Source of the DNA: Streptomyces ficellus
GTDB lineage: Bacteria; Actinomycetota; Actinomycetes; Streptomycetales; Streptomycetaceae
NCBI RefSeq assembly: GCF_030406405.1
Contig: NZ_JAUEPL010000006.1
Span: 1 to 64,000 of the forward strand
Direction: 5' to 3'
DNA: 64,000 nt
Shown in pieces: positions 45,612 to 55,985 of this stretch (its first letter is position 1; each line of letters starts with the position of its first letter). A program made the position numbers and the translations under genes. Below the pieces are notes generated by a model. It was not told where the DNA came from. It worked only from the letters and a program-made list of their open reading frames with translations, and ran no database searches.

Positions 45612-46385
45612 GTGCTCTCCAGTCTCACGCGTCCCCGTGCTCTCGCCCTGTGCGCCCTGCCGATCGCCGCGCTGCTCGTCGTCGCCGGGGTCGCGCCGTT
45701 GCCGTACACCCTCGCGCAGCCCGGGTCGACCACCGACGTGCTCGGGGAGCACCAGGGCCGGCAGGTCATCACCATCTCCGGCGTGCCCGTCCGCGAGACC
45801 CGCGGCGAGCTGCTGATGACGACCATCATGGCCACCGGGCCCCGCGCGGACGTCGACCTGGCGGACGTCGCCGACAGCTGGTTCCGCGGCGACCGGGCCG
45901 TCCTGCCGCGCGACTCCGTGTACCCGGCCGGCAAGTCCGACGCGGAGATCGAGAAGCACAACACCGGCCAGATGCGGCAGTCCCAGAACAGCGCCGTCCA
46001 GGCCGCCCTGGGCTACCTCGGCAAGAGCCCCGAGGACGTCAAGGTGGAGCTGCGCCTCGCCGACGTCGGCGGTCCCAGCGCCGGGCTGTTCTTCGCGCTC
46101 GGGATCATCGACAAGATCCAGGGCGGCCTCACCGGCGGGCGGACGATCGCCGGTACGGGCACGGTCACCGCCGACGGCACGGTCGGCGCCGTGGGCGGGG
46201 TGTCCCTCAAGACGCAGGCCGCCCACCGCGACGGCGCCACCGTCTTCCTCGTACCGAAGGACGAGTGCGGGGACGCCCAGGCCGAGCTGCCCGAGAACCT
46301 GCGGCTCATCCCCGTCACCGCCCTCAAGGACGCGGTGTCGTCCCTGCGCGCGCTGGATCAGGGCAAGCCCGTTCCGAGCTGCTGA
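45612..46385 (+). CDS. Lon-like S16 family secreted/anchored protease
   Basis: A 257-residue protein with an N-terminal membrane anchor (ALALCALPIAALLVVAGVAPLPYTLA, ~10-35). A C-terminal Lon proteolytic domain carries Ser156 in DVGGPSAGLFFALGI and Lys200 in VSLKTQAAHRDG, the catalytic dyad. These YlbL-like proteins resemble the protease half of Lon placed outside the membrane; their substrates are mostly unknown. The PDZ domain common in the family is not clearly present. TAGATT at 45600-45605 could be a -10 giving a leaderless GTG start. Confidence 0.88.
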   Translation: MLSSLTRPRALALCALPIAALLVVAGVAPLPYTLAQPGSTTDVLGEHQGRQVITISGVPVRETRGELLMTTIMATGPRADVDLADVADSWFRGDRAVLPRDSVYPAGKSDAEIEKHNTGQMRQSQNSAVQAALGYLGKSPEDVKVELRLADVGGPSAGLFFALGIIDKIQGGLTGGRTIAGTGTVTADGTVGAVGGVSLKTQAAHRDGATVFLVPKDECGDAQAELPENLRLIPVTALKDAVSSLRALDQGKPVPSC

Positions 46386-46389
46386 CAGT

Positions 46390-46540
46390 CCCGTCCAGCC
46401 CGCGCCAACAGGGGAAGACCGCCGGCGTCAGCGTCGCCACGAAGTAGAGGCCGCCGACCGTCAGCAGCGCCGGTACGAGACCCACCCGCTCCACCGGGTA
46501 ACCCGCGCCGGCCCCGCCCAGCGGCGTGGTCCCGGTGTTC
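46390..46540 (-). pseudogene. Vestige of an MFS transporter C-terminus
   Basis: On the minus strand this gap reads NTGTTPLGGAGAGYPVERVG then LVPALLTVGGLYFVATLTPAVFP, which has the look of the last two helices of an MFS efflux protein (…GxxVExxGLxxxLLxxGxLY…). No start, no other helices and no neighbouring continuation exist, so only a ~50-residue remnant survives between two intact genes. Confidence 0.45.
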
Positions 46541-46566
46541 CTCGTCGTCTCCTTCGGAAGCCCTCC

Positions 46567-48301
<1,735 letters not shown>

Positions 48302-48461
48302 CGACCACGGCCCGCCCGCACCCGGCGTACGGCCGGGGCGGGGCCGTGCAGGCTCGTCCCCGCAGGGGATGGGGGCGCGGCAGGGGCTCGTTTCACCAGA
48401 CCCAGGGCCGCCGGCCCCGAGGAGGCGAGCCCGGAGGGGTCCCGCCCCACCCCCACCGGTC
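48302..48461. terminator. Gap between convergent hppD and the TPR gene
   Basis: CACGGCCCGCCC (48306-48317) pairs with GGGCGGGGCCGTG (48336-48348) with one bulge, right after the hppD stop: a probable terminator. The rest of the gap shows nothing else. Confidence 0.6.
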
Positions 48462-50042
48462 TCACCGCCCCGACGCCGACGCGCTCGGTGAAGCACTCAC
48501 CGACGCGCTCGACGACGCGCTCGGCGAGCCGTCCGGGCGCCGTGGCTTCACAGACGGCTGCCGCCGCTCCGTATCCCGGGGCGGCGGCGACCACGTACGG
48601 GACGTACCACCGCCCGAAGCCGCACCCGACCCCGACCGCCCCCGCGCTTCCTCCCCGCCACCTGCGTCGCCCCTCGGCCCGCCCTCCGGCGGCTCGCCCA
48701 GCGCGGCCAGCGCCTCCCGGGCCTTCGGCGCCAGCAGCGGCGAGAAGTCCGGGTTGACGCGCAGCGCCTCCTGGATGTGGCGGCGCGCCGCCCCGTACTG
48801 CCCCAGCGCCCGCTCGATCTGCCCCCGGTGGTACGCGAACAGCGCGCTCCGCAGCCCCTGCTCCGTCGCCCGCCGGGCGTACCCAAGCGCCTCCTCGGGC
48901 TTCCCCGCCCGGTACAGCGCCCAGCCCAGCGCGTCCGCCACGTGCACCGACCGCTGCCCCTTCGCCCACACCGCCCTCAGCGAGGTGACCGCGGCGGCCG
49001 GGTCGCCGTGGTCGGTCTCGTACCGCGCGAGGACCAGTGTCTCGTTCACCCCGTGCGCCGCCCCCTCCGCCGCCCGCGCGCGCAGCATGTCGTACTGCGT
49101 GCGGGCGTCCCCGTCCAGGCCGAGCGACTCGTAGAACTCGCCCGCCTCCAGCGCGTATTCGGGCAGCGGCAGCGCCTCCAGCGCGGCCCCGTAATCCCGT
49201 ACCGCCTCGTCCGCCCGCCCCAGCGCCGCCAGCGCCCGCGCCCGCCCGGCCAGCGACGGGCCGTGGCCGGGCACCAGCCGCAGCGCGGGTTCGTAGGAGG
49301 CGGCGGCCTCGGCGGGCTCGCCGCGCTCCCACGCCAGGTCGCCCAGCCGCGCCAGGCACGCCGCCTTCTCCGCCGGCGTGGCCGCCAGCGCGACCGCGTC
49401 GTACGCCAGGGCCGACGCGTCCTCGCGCCAGCCCCGGTCCCGGTGCACCAGCGACGCGCGCGACAGCGCGGGCGCGCCCGGCCGCAGCGCCCGCAGCCGT
49501 TCCATGGCGCGGCCGGCGGACACGTAGTCGCCGAGCCCGCTGTACGCGTCGATCAGCACCGCGTACGCCTGCCAGCGCCGTGGCGTGTGGTTCCGTACCG
49601 CCTCGCCCCACTTGCGGGCCGCCGGGAAGTCGCCGCGCGCGTTGGCGAGCGCGCCCATGCCGAGCTGCGCGTCGACGTTGCCCTTCGCGGCGGGCAGCAC
49701 GGTCAGGGACCGCTTCAGCGCCTTCTCGGCCCGTACATACGAGGCGGTGTCGCCGCTGCGGGCGCCCCGCTCCACGTACGCCGTGCCCAGCTCCGCCCAG
49801 GACGCGTCGTCGCGCGGGTGCGCGCGCAACCACTTCTCGCGGTCACCGATGAGCGCGGCCAGCTCCGGCAGCGACGCCTGCGCGCCCGCGTGCGCCGCCG
49901 ACACCGCCCGCGCGACGGGCCCCGGCGCGGGCGGCGGCCCGTCCCCGCCCAGGCTGCCCGGCACGAACAGGACGGCCGCGCCGGCCAGCACCGCGCCCGC
50001 CCCCACGCCCAGGACGATCTGTGGGACCCGTTCCGTGTTCAT
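48462..50042 (-). CDS. TPR-repeat membrane-anchored protein
   Basis: A 526-residue protein. One N-terminal membrane helix (IVLGVGAGAVLAGAAVLFVPG, ~8-30) is followed by helical repeats from ~65 to ~450. TPR-like units are visible, e.g. NVDAQLGMGALANARGDFPAARKWGEAVRN, WQAYAVLIDAYSGLGDYVSAGRAMERLRAL and SVHVADALGWALYRAGKPEEALGYARRATE. The C-terminal ~75 residues are a disordered Gly/Arg/Ser tail ending in SASASS-type repeats. TPR domains scaffold protein complexes. ATG at MNTERVPQ is used. Confidence 0.85.
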   Translation of the reverse strand: MNTERVPQIVLGVGAGAVLAGAAVLFVPGSLGGDGPPPAPGPVARAVSAAHAGAQASLPELAALIGDREKWLRAHPRDDASWAELGTAYVERGARSGDTASYVRAEKALKRSLTVLPAAKGNVDAQLGMGALANARGDFPAARKWGEAVRNHTPRRWQAYAVLIDAYSGLGDYVSAGRAMERLRALRPGAPALSRASLVHRDRGWREDASALAYDAVALAATPAEKAACLARLGDLAWERGEPAEAAASYEPALRLVPGHGPSLAGRARALAALGRADEAVRDYGAALEALPLPEYALEAGEFYESLGLDGDARTQYDMLRARAAEGAAHGVNETLVLARYETDHGDPAAAVTSLRAVWAKGQRSVHVADALGWALYRAGKPEEALGYARRATEQGLRSALFAYHRGQIERALGQYGAARRHIQEALRVNPDFSPLLAPKAREALAALGEPPEGGPRGDAGGGEEARGRSGSGAASGGGTSRTWSPPPRDTERRQPSVKPRRPDGSPSASSSASVSASPSASASGR

Positions 50043-50151
50043 GGCGCAACTGTGCGTCACGCGGTGCGTCAATACGACGAGACACCCGGCGTTCCCGGAG
50101 CGGATCGCCCGCCGGGTTCACACCGATGGCCCCGGATGCCAGGCTGGGATC

Positions 50152-51531
50152 ATGGAAGACGTCCTGGCACGACTGCATGAGCGCCTCCGCGCGGGACTCC
50201 CGGCCGACGCCCTGATCACCGACGCGGACATCACCGCTTCGTACGCCCATGACATGGCGAGCTTCTGCGAGGCGGGCACGCCCGCCGTGGTGGCCCTGCC
50301 CCGCACCGTCGAGCAGGTCCAGCACGTGATGCGCACCGCGACCGAACTGCGTGTCCCCGTCGTCCCGCAGGGCGCCCGCACGGGCCTGTCGGGCGCCGCG
50401 AACGCCGCGGACGGCTGCATCGTGCTGTCCCTCACCAGGATGGACCGCATCCTGGAGATCAACCCGGTCGACCGGATCGCCGTCGTCGAGCCCGGCGTCA
50501 TCAACGCCACCCTCTCCCGTGAGGTCAACGCGCACGGCCTGTACTACCCGCCCGATCCCTCCAGCTGGGAGATGTGCACCATCGGCGGCAACATCGGCAC
50601 CGCGTCCGGCGGCCTGTGCTGCGTCAAGTACGGGGTCACCGCCGAGTACGTCCTCGGCCTCGACGTCGTCCTCGCGGACGGCCGCCTGCTGTCCACCGGC
50701 CGCCGCACCGCCAAGGGCGTCGCCGGGTACGACCTGACCCGGCTCTTCGTCGGCTCCGAGGGCACCCTCGGCATCGTCGTACGGGCCGTCCTGGCGCTCC
50801 GGCCGCAGCCGCCCCAGCAGCTGGTGCTGGCGGCCGAGTTCGCGTCGGCGGCCGCCGCGTGCGACGCCGTGTGCGCGATCATGGAGCGGGGCCACACCCC
50901 CTCGCTGCTCGAACTCATGGACCGTACGACGGTGCGGGCGGTCAACCGGCTGGGCCGCATGGGCCTGCCCGAGTCGACGGAGGCGCTGCTGCTCGCCGCC
51001 TTCGACACCCCCGACCCCGGCCCCCACCTGGCCGCGGTGGCGGAGCTGTGCACGGCGGCCGGCGCCACCCAGGTCGTCCCGGCCGAGGACGCCGCCGAGT
51101 CCGAACTGCTGCTCAAGGCCCGCCGGATGTCGCTGACCGCCCTGGAGGCGGTCAAGTCCGCGACGATGATCGACGACGTGTGCGTACCGCGCTCCCGGCT
51201 CGCCGCGATGATCGACGGCACGGCCGCCATCGCCGCCAAGCACGACCTGACCATCGGTGTCTGCGCCCACGCCGGCGACGGCAACACCCACCCCGTCGTC
51301 TGCTTCGACCACACCGATCCCGACGAATCACGGCGCGCCCGCGAGTCGTTCGACGAGATCATGGCGCTCGGCCTGGAGCTGGGCGGCACCATCACGGGCG
51401 AACACGGCGTCGGCGTACTGAAGAAGGAGTGGCTCGCCCGCGAACTGGGGCCGGTGGGCCTGGAGTTGCAGCGGGGCATCAAGCGGACCTTCGATCCGCT
51501 CGGCATCCTCAACCCCGGCAAGCTCTTCTGA
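50152..51531 (+). CDS. FAD-linked oxidase, GlcD/D-lactate dehydrogenase family
   Basis: A 459-residue flavoprotein. The PCMH FAD domain carries VVPQGARTGLSGAANA and CTIGGNIGTASGGLCCVKYGVTAEYVLGLDVVLADG. The C-terminal FAD-oxidase domain ends HGVGVLKKEWLARELG...LKRTFDPLGILNPGKLF-like, the classic D-2-hydroxyacid dehydrogenase finish. GVCAHAGDGNTHPVVCFD supplies conserved histidines. Likely oxidises glycolate or D-lactate; no partner GlcE/GlcF genes are nearby. ATG 50152 fits homology (MEDVLARLHERL). Confidence 0.9.
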   Translation: MEDVLARLHERLRAGLPADALITDADITASYAHDMASFCEAGTPAVVALPRTVEQVQHVMRTATELRVPVVPQGARTGLSGAANAADGCIVLSLTRMDRILEINPVDRIAVVEPGVINATLSREVNAHGLYYPPDPSSWEMCTIGGNIGTASGGLCCVKYGVTAEYVLGLDVVLADGRLLSTGRRTAKGVAGYDLTRLFVGSEGTLGIVVRAVLALRPQPPQQLVLAAEFASAAAACDAVCAIMERGHTPSLLELMDRTTVRAVNRLGRMGLPESTEALLLAAFDTPDPGPHLAAVAELCTAAGATQVVPAEDAAESELLLKARRMSLTALEAVKSATMIDDVCVPRSRLAAMIDGTAAIAAKHDLTIGVCAHAGDGNTHPVVCFDHTDPDESRRARESFDEIMALGLELGGTITGEHGVGVLKKEWLARELGPVGLELQRGIKRTFDPLGILNPGKLF

Positions 51532-51613
51532 GGCTTCAGCCCTAGTCCCGATGTCCGATGGCCCGGGGACCCGCCGCGCGCATAGCGTGAAGAGGACCGA
51601 CGAAGGAGGAGCC

Positions 51614-51997
51614 GTGCCCGCACGTCTTGACCACACCATCGTCCGCAGCCGCGACCGGTTCGCCGCCGCCCGCTTCCTCACGGAGCTGATCGACGCCCCC
51701 GAGCCGAAGCCCTTCGGGCCGTTCGCCTCCGTCCCGCTGGAGGGCGGCGTCACCCTCGACTACCTGGACGACGACGCCCCCGACATCACCCCCCAGCACC
51801 TCGCCTTCCTCGTCCCCGACGACGAGTTCGACGAGATCCTCGCCCGGATCAAGGAGCGCGGGCTGCCGTACTGGGGGGACCCGCACCACCACGAGCCCCA
51901 GCGGATCAACCACCACTTCGGGGGGCGTGGCGTGTACATCGACGACCCGGACGGCCACTCGATCGAATTCATCACGCATACGTACGTCACCGACTGA
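51614..51997 (+). CDS. VOC family (glyoxalase/bleomycin resistance-like) protein
   Basis: A 127-residue single-domain VOC protein: ARLDHTIVRSRDRFAAARFLTELIDAP for the first beta-alpha-beta unit, and HHFGGRGVYIDDPDGHSIEFITHTY for the last, with the usual His and Glu metal positions. The sequence alone does not give a substrate. AAGGAGGA upstream of GTG fixes the start; an in-frame ATG 51551 lacks a ribosome site. Confidence 0.9.
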   Translation: MPARLDHTIVRSRDRFAAARFLTELIDAPEPKPFGPFASVPLEGGVTLDYLDDDAPDITPQHLAFLVPDDEFDEILARIKERGLPYWGDPHHHEPQRINHHFGGRGVYIDDPDGHSIEFITHTYVTD

Positions 51998-52006
51998 CCG
52001 CGGCCG

Positions 52007-52447
52007 CTAGACGTCCCCGTCCAGGTCGCCCGGGGTGCGGGCCAGCAGCTCGGCCAGGGCGTCGTCCAGGTCGAGCCGCCCGGCCTCCGTGCCGGGCTCC
52101 ACCACGCGCAGCGTCCGCTCCAGCCACGCGGAGACCGGCGCGGCGGGGGCCTCAAGGAGCGCCTCGCCCTCCGGCGAGGACAGCGCCATCAGCACGACGG
52201 CCCGCCCGTCGAGCGTGGTCGGCCAGACCCGTACGTCACCGTGCCCGCACGGCCGGAAGACCCCCTCGACCAGCAGCTCGCGGGCCAAGGTCCAGTGCAC
52301 GGGGACGTCGGAGCCGAGGTGGAAGGTGATGTGCACGGCGTACGGGTCGTCCGTGCGGTACGTCAGCCGGGCCGGGACGGGGATGCCGCGCTCGGGCGAC
52401 ACCACCAGCGTGAGTTCCAGCTCGCGCTCCACGACGGTGTGCTGCAT
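52007..52447 (-). CDS. ssgG: SsgA-like sporulation/cell-division regulator SsgG
   Basis: A 146-residue SsgA-like protein (SALP), an actinomycete-specific family that guides septum placement and cell-wall remodelling in sporulation. The family core is visible: LELTLVVSPERGIPVPARLTYRTDDPYAVHITFHLGSDVPVHWTLARELLVEGVFRPCGHGDVRVWPT. The location by the FAD oxidase gene and ahead of two RDD proteins matches S. coelicolor ssgG, as I recall the locus. Ends ten bases from the convergent VOC gene. The 242-base gap to the next gene holds its promoter. Confidence 0.87.
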   Translation of the reverse strand: MQHTVVERELELTLVVSPERGIPVPARLTYRTDDPYAVHITFHLGSDVPVHWTLARELLVEGVFRPCGHGDVRVWPTTLDGRAVVLMALSSPEGEALLEAPAAPVSAWLERTLRVVEPGTEAGRLDLDDALAELLARTPGDLDGDV

Positions 52448-52689
52448 GGGACGGTTCCTTCCTCTGAAGACCTGTGAAGGTGTACGGGCCCCGAAGCGGG
52501 CCGCACAGAGGGAGAGCCGCTTTCCCGTCCGTCATTACGCGACTTCCGATGAGGGGTTTCTCTTACTTTCTGTGACACTGATGTGACCGAATGGTGGTCG
52601 TTGTCGCCGGACCGGTCCGGGGGCGCTCGGCGGTCTGATAGATGTGGTGCCTTGAATTGAGGCCCTCGAGGAGATACGGGACCACGGTG
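52448..52689. promoter_or_regulatory. Divergent region between ssgG and the first RDD gene
   Basis: A ~240-base gap with an AT-richer core (TTTCTCTTACTTTCTGTGACACTGATGTG). TGATAGAT at 52637-52644 is a possible -10 toward the RDD gene. No strong palindrome. GAGGAGA precedes the RDD start. Confidence 0.35.
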
Positions 52690-54078
52690 ATGAGCGCCCC
52701 AACCCCGGCAACCGGCGACGGCAGCCCCACGCCTGGCTACTACCCCGATCCGTCCATCCCGGGATACATCCGGTTCTGGAACGGTGCCGCGTGGGTGCCC
52801 GGCACGAGCCGGCCCGCCCCCAAGGACGGCGAGGCGGCGCCGGTGCCGCCGGCCTCGGCCGCTCCGGCGCCCGCTGCCGCCCCGGCGTCCGCGCCTACGC
52901 CCACGCCTTCGGTGGAGGAGACCGGACCGGTCTTCTTCGACGAGTTCGACCAGTTCGAGGAGGGGGAGGACCCGGCCGCCGAGGCGCGGCAGGAGCCCGC
53001 GTCGGTCTGGCAGGCGGACGCCTCGCGCCAGACCGGGTTCGGCGGCGAGCGCGACCACCGCGTCTCATGGGGTGCCGAGAGCGGCGAGGACCCGCGTCGG
53101 CAGGCCACCGACCCGACCGGCGGGGCCCTGCCCGGCGTACGGAACGTGGAGCCGCAGACCGGTGAGGCACCGGCCCGGGAGGGCACGGTGACCATCCGCG
53201 CGGTCACGCCGAAACCCGAGCGGCCCGCCGACGGCACCATGACCATCCGGGCCCTCACACCGGACGCGCCGAGCACCCCGCAGGCCCCGTCCCCGCCCCA
53301 GCCCCACCCCCAGTCCCCGCCCCGGTCGACCGCCGCGGCCCCCGCCCCCGCCCCCGCCCCGGTCGCCCCCGCTCCCGCCCCCGCGGCCCCCGCTCCCGCT
53401 CCCGCGCCCGCCACCCCGATCACCCCCGCCGCGCACGGCCCCGGCGGTGGCGCGGCTTCCTGGGCGCAGCAGGTGCACCAGCTCGCCCAGCCGGAGGTGC
53501 CGGCGCAGGCGCAGGGGCTGCCCGAGCAGCCGGTGCTGCCGTGGAAGCCCCCGGTGGACGACCCGTTCCTGCGGGCCGCCCGGGCCCAGGCCGCCGCCCG
53601 CCCGGCCGCCCTCGGCAGGCGGCTGGCGGCCCGGCTGATCGACACCGTGGTCCTCGGGGCGGCGGTCGGCGCCGTCGCCGTACCGTTCGTCGCCAAGGCG
53701 CTCGACCACATCGACGGCAAGATCCAGCAGGCCAAGCAGTCCGGCGAGACGGTCACCGTATGGCTCGTGGACGGCACCACCTCGACGTACTTCGGCATCG
53801 CGCTCGCCGCGCTGCTGGTCCTCGGCGTGCTGTACGAGGCGCTGCCCACGGCCAAGTGGGGCCGGACGCTGGGCAAGAAGCTGTGCGGCCTCCAGGTGCG
53901 GGACATCGAGTCGCACTCCCCGCCGCCGTTCGGCGCGGCGCTGCGCCGCTGGTTGGTCTACGGGGTGCTGGGCGTCCTGGTGGTCGGCGTGGTCAACGTC
54001 CTGTGGTGCCTGTTCGACCGCCCGTGGCGCCAGTGCTGGCACGACAAGGTCGCGCATACGTTCGTGGCGGGCCAGTGA
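52690..54078 (+). CDS. RDD family membrane protein with DUF2510 N-terminus
   Basis: A 462-residue protein. Residues ~12-35 form a DUF2510 motif (PGYYPDPSIPGYIRFWNGAAWV). A long disordered Pro/Ala/Glu-rich region (~40-300) includes two repeated GxMTIRAxTP phrases. The C-terminal ~150 residues are an RDD domain with three helices: RRLAARLIDTVVLGAAVGAVAV, YFGIALAALLVLGVLYEALPTAKWGRTLGKKLCGLQV, LRRWLVYGVLGVLVVGVVNVLWCLFDRP. RDD proteins are often transporters or ion-tolerance factors. GTG 52687, one codon earlier, is an equal alternative start. Confidence 0.87.
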   Translation: MSAPTPATGDGSPTPGYYPDPSIPGYIRFWNGAAWVPGTSRPAPKDGEAAPVPPASAAPAPAAAPASAPTPTPSVEETGPVFFDEFDQFEEGEDPAAEARQEPASVWQADASRQTGFGGERDHRVSWGAESGEDPRRQATDPTGGALPGVRNVEPQTGEAPAREGTVTIRAVTPKPERPADGTMTIRALTPDAPSTPQAPSPPQPHPQSPPRSTAAAPAPAPAPVAPAPAPAAPAPAPAPATPITPAAHGPGGGAASWAQQVHQLAQPEVPAQAQGLPEQPVLPWKPPVDDPFLRAARAQAAARPAALGRRLAARLIDTVVLGAAVGAVAVPFVAKALDHIDGKIQQAKQSGETVTVWLVDGTTSTYFGIALAALLVLGVLYEALPTAKWGRTLGKKLCGLQVRDIESHSPPPFGAALRRWLVYGVLGVLVVGVVNVLWCLFDRPWRQCWHDKVAHTFVAGQ

Positions 54079-54144
54079 GCCGGGGGTAGCCCGAACGGAC
54101 GGTGATCCGTTGCGGGGCTCCGCGGGGCGGGATGCACTGCCCCC

Positions 54145-54843
54145 ATGAGCAACGAACCGCCGCCGTCCGGTCAGCAGCCGCCCGAGGACGATCCGTTCCG
54201 CAAGAAACCGCAGGACGAGGGGGCGCAGCCGCCGCCCGAACCGCCGCCCCCGCCTCCACCGGGCGGCGGCGGGCCGTACGGGACCGGCGGCCCCTACGGT
54301 GGCGGCGGGCCGTACGGCGGTGGCCCCTACGGGGGTGGACCGTACGGCTATGGCGGTGCCGATCCGCTCGCCGGGATGCCGCCGCTCGCCAGTTCCGGCA
54401 GGCGCGTCCTGGCCCGGCTCATCGACTGGCTGATCATCGTCGTGCCGCTCGCGCTCATCGGTATCCCGTTCGGCATCTACACGAGGGTGACCGACGAGAC
54501 CGATGTCGCGGACGTGTGGCGGACCAACGAGGGCGGGGAGTGGGTCTTCCAGCTCCTCACGATCGTGGCGTACGTCGCCTATGACACCCTCATGACGAAG
54601 AGGAACGGGCAGACGGTCGGCAAGCGGCTGTTGGGCATGCGGGTGGCGATGCTCAACGACGGCAGCGTGCCGACCACGAACGCCGCGCTGACCCGGGCCG
54701 TCGTGCTGTGGCTGCCCACGCTGATCTGCTGCGCGTGCCTGTGGCCGTTGCTGCTGCTGATCCTGATCCTGGTCGACAAGCCGTACAAGCAGGGCTTGCA
54801 CGACAAGGCCGCCAAGACCGTCGTCGTGTCAACGACGCAGTGA
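54145..54843 (+). CDS. RDD family membrane protein with proline/glycine-rich N-terminus
   Basis: A 232-residue paralogue of the gene before it. Residues ~1-70 are Pro-rich, then GGGPYGGGPY-type repeats. The RDD domain begins SSGRRVLARLIDWLIIVVPLALIGIPFGIY, continues YVAYDTLMTKRNGQTVGKRLLGMRVAML and ends LPTLICCACLWPLLLLILILVDKPYKQGLHDKAAKT. It lacks the DUF2510 motif. Two adjacent RDD genes suggest a duplication and possibly a shared complex. Confidence 0.88.
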   Translation: MSNEPPPSGQQPPEDDPFRKKPQDEGAQPPPEPPPPPPPGGGGPYGTGGPYGGGGPYGGGPYGGGPYGYGGADPLAGMPPLASSGRRVLARLIDWLIIVVPLALIGIPFGIYTRVTDETDVADVWRTNEGGEWVFQLLTIVAYVAYDTLMTKRNGQTVGKRLLGMRVAMLNDGSVPTTNAALTRAVVLWLPTLICCACLWPLLLLILILVDKPYKQGLHDKAAKTVVVSTTQ

Positions 54844-55074
54844 GTGCTCCCGGGGCTTCGCCGGGGCGGCCGCGTGCGCGTTCCCGTACGCCGTACGCCG
54901 CCCCGCCGGCTGCGGCAGGGTCATCGCGACCAGCAGGCCGAGCGCGAGTGCGGCCACGCCGATCAGGGCGATGCCCGGCCCGGTGGTGGTGCGGGACAGC
55001 AGGAGCATGGCGACGGTCGCGAAGACGACGGTGGCCGAACCATAGGCGAGCTGTGCGGCGGTCGGACGCGGCAT
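54829..55074 (-). CDS. Small two-helix membrane protein
   Basis: An 81-residue protein. Two hydrophobic helices are clear: AYGSATVVFATVAMLLLS (~10-27) and GIALIGVAALALGLLVAMTL (~34-53). A basic, probably cytoplasmic tail follows. Its 3' end overlaps the RDD gene by 15 bases. No family could be assigned; small conserved Streptomyces membrane proteins of this shape are common. Confidence 0.65.
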   Translation of the reverse strand: MPRPTAAQLAYGSATVVFATVAMLLLSRTTTGPGIALIGVAALALGLLVAMTLPQPAGRRTAYGNAHAAAPAKPREHSLRR

Positions 55075-55318
55075 GGCGGGTTCCGTCCTCGAAGCAGGGG
55101 AGCACCGGATGGGGGTCACGCAACTCGGTCGCACTGTTTCTGACTCTACGACGGTGGATGCCCGAGAGGAACCGCTAGTAAGCGTGACCTAACCCACGGT
55201 ACCGGTGCATGGGGGGCGCACGGAGTCACGGCCTATGCCATATGGCCGGAACACGGCGCCTGTTGACGCGATCCACCGGGGTGTGGTCCGTCGCGGCAGC
55301 GGGGGAGGACCGCATCAA

Positions 55319-55797
55319 GTGGCCAACACCACAAGCGCGTTGAGGCCCGCCCTCACCCTCGCCCTCACCCTCGTCACCTTGGCCGCGAGTGCGGTGGGGG
55401 CGGGGACGACCGCCCGGGCCGCCGTCCCCGGCCGTGACGGCTCCGCGCACGGTACCGCCGAGGGCCAGCGCGACGGGCATGTCATCGACGGCCCCTTCAG
55501 CGCCCGGCAGCGGCTCCAGCGGCAGGCCGCGCTGGAGCAGGTGCTGAGCGGGCGGGCGGAGGTGGAGCGGCGCGGCGGCTCCCGGGTCGTGAACCTCGGC
55601 GAGCGCAAATACGTCGAGCTGGGCCGGGAGCGCACCGCGGGCAATCCGGTCTTCGACGACCACAAGGGCGTGTACTGGTACGCCCAGAGCCGGCACGGCA
55701 GCGTGCGGACCAGGGACACCACACCCGGATCACGGTCACCGCGCAGCCGCCGGACGGTTCGTCCGTCACGGTGAGGGTGGGGCCGTCGGCCGGCTGA
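55319..55797 (+). pseudogene. Immune inhibitor A-like metalloprotease paralogue, internal deletion plus frameshift
   Basis: It begins like the intact gene downstream: same (G)GGAGGAC...ATCAAGTG start context, a signal peptide, then DGPFSARQRLQRQAALEQVLSG...RGGSRVVNLGERKYVELGRERT. At that point it jumps straight to AGNPVFDDHKGVYWYAQS, the far C-terminus of the same protein, so more than 600 codons including the HExxH zinc site are missing. Soon after there is also a frameshift: the conserved ending RITVTAQPPDGSSVTVRVGPSAG is present in a second frame and stops at 55795-55797. The product would be inactive. Confidence 0.85.
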
Positions 55798-55985
55798 TGC
55801 GGGCCGCCGCACTGTTCGCCATCCGGATCGGCCTGTTCGCATAGAGCACTTGGCCTGTGCAAGTCAAGATCTGTCTTTTCGCGTCATTCTCCGGTCGAAT
55901 GTCGTCACTTGTGGCGCGACACCGCACGCGGATATCACTTCGACCCCCCATCCGCGATTCGCGGGCGCGGGGAGGACAAGATCAA

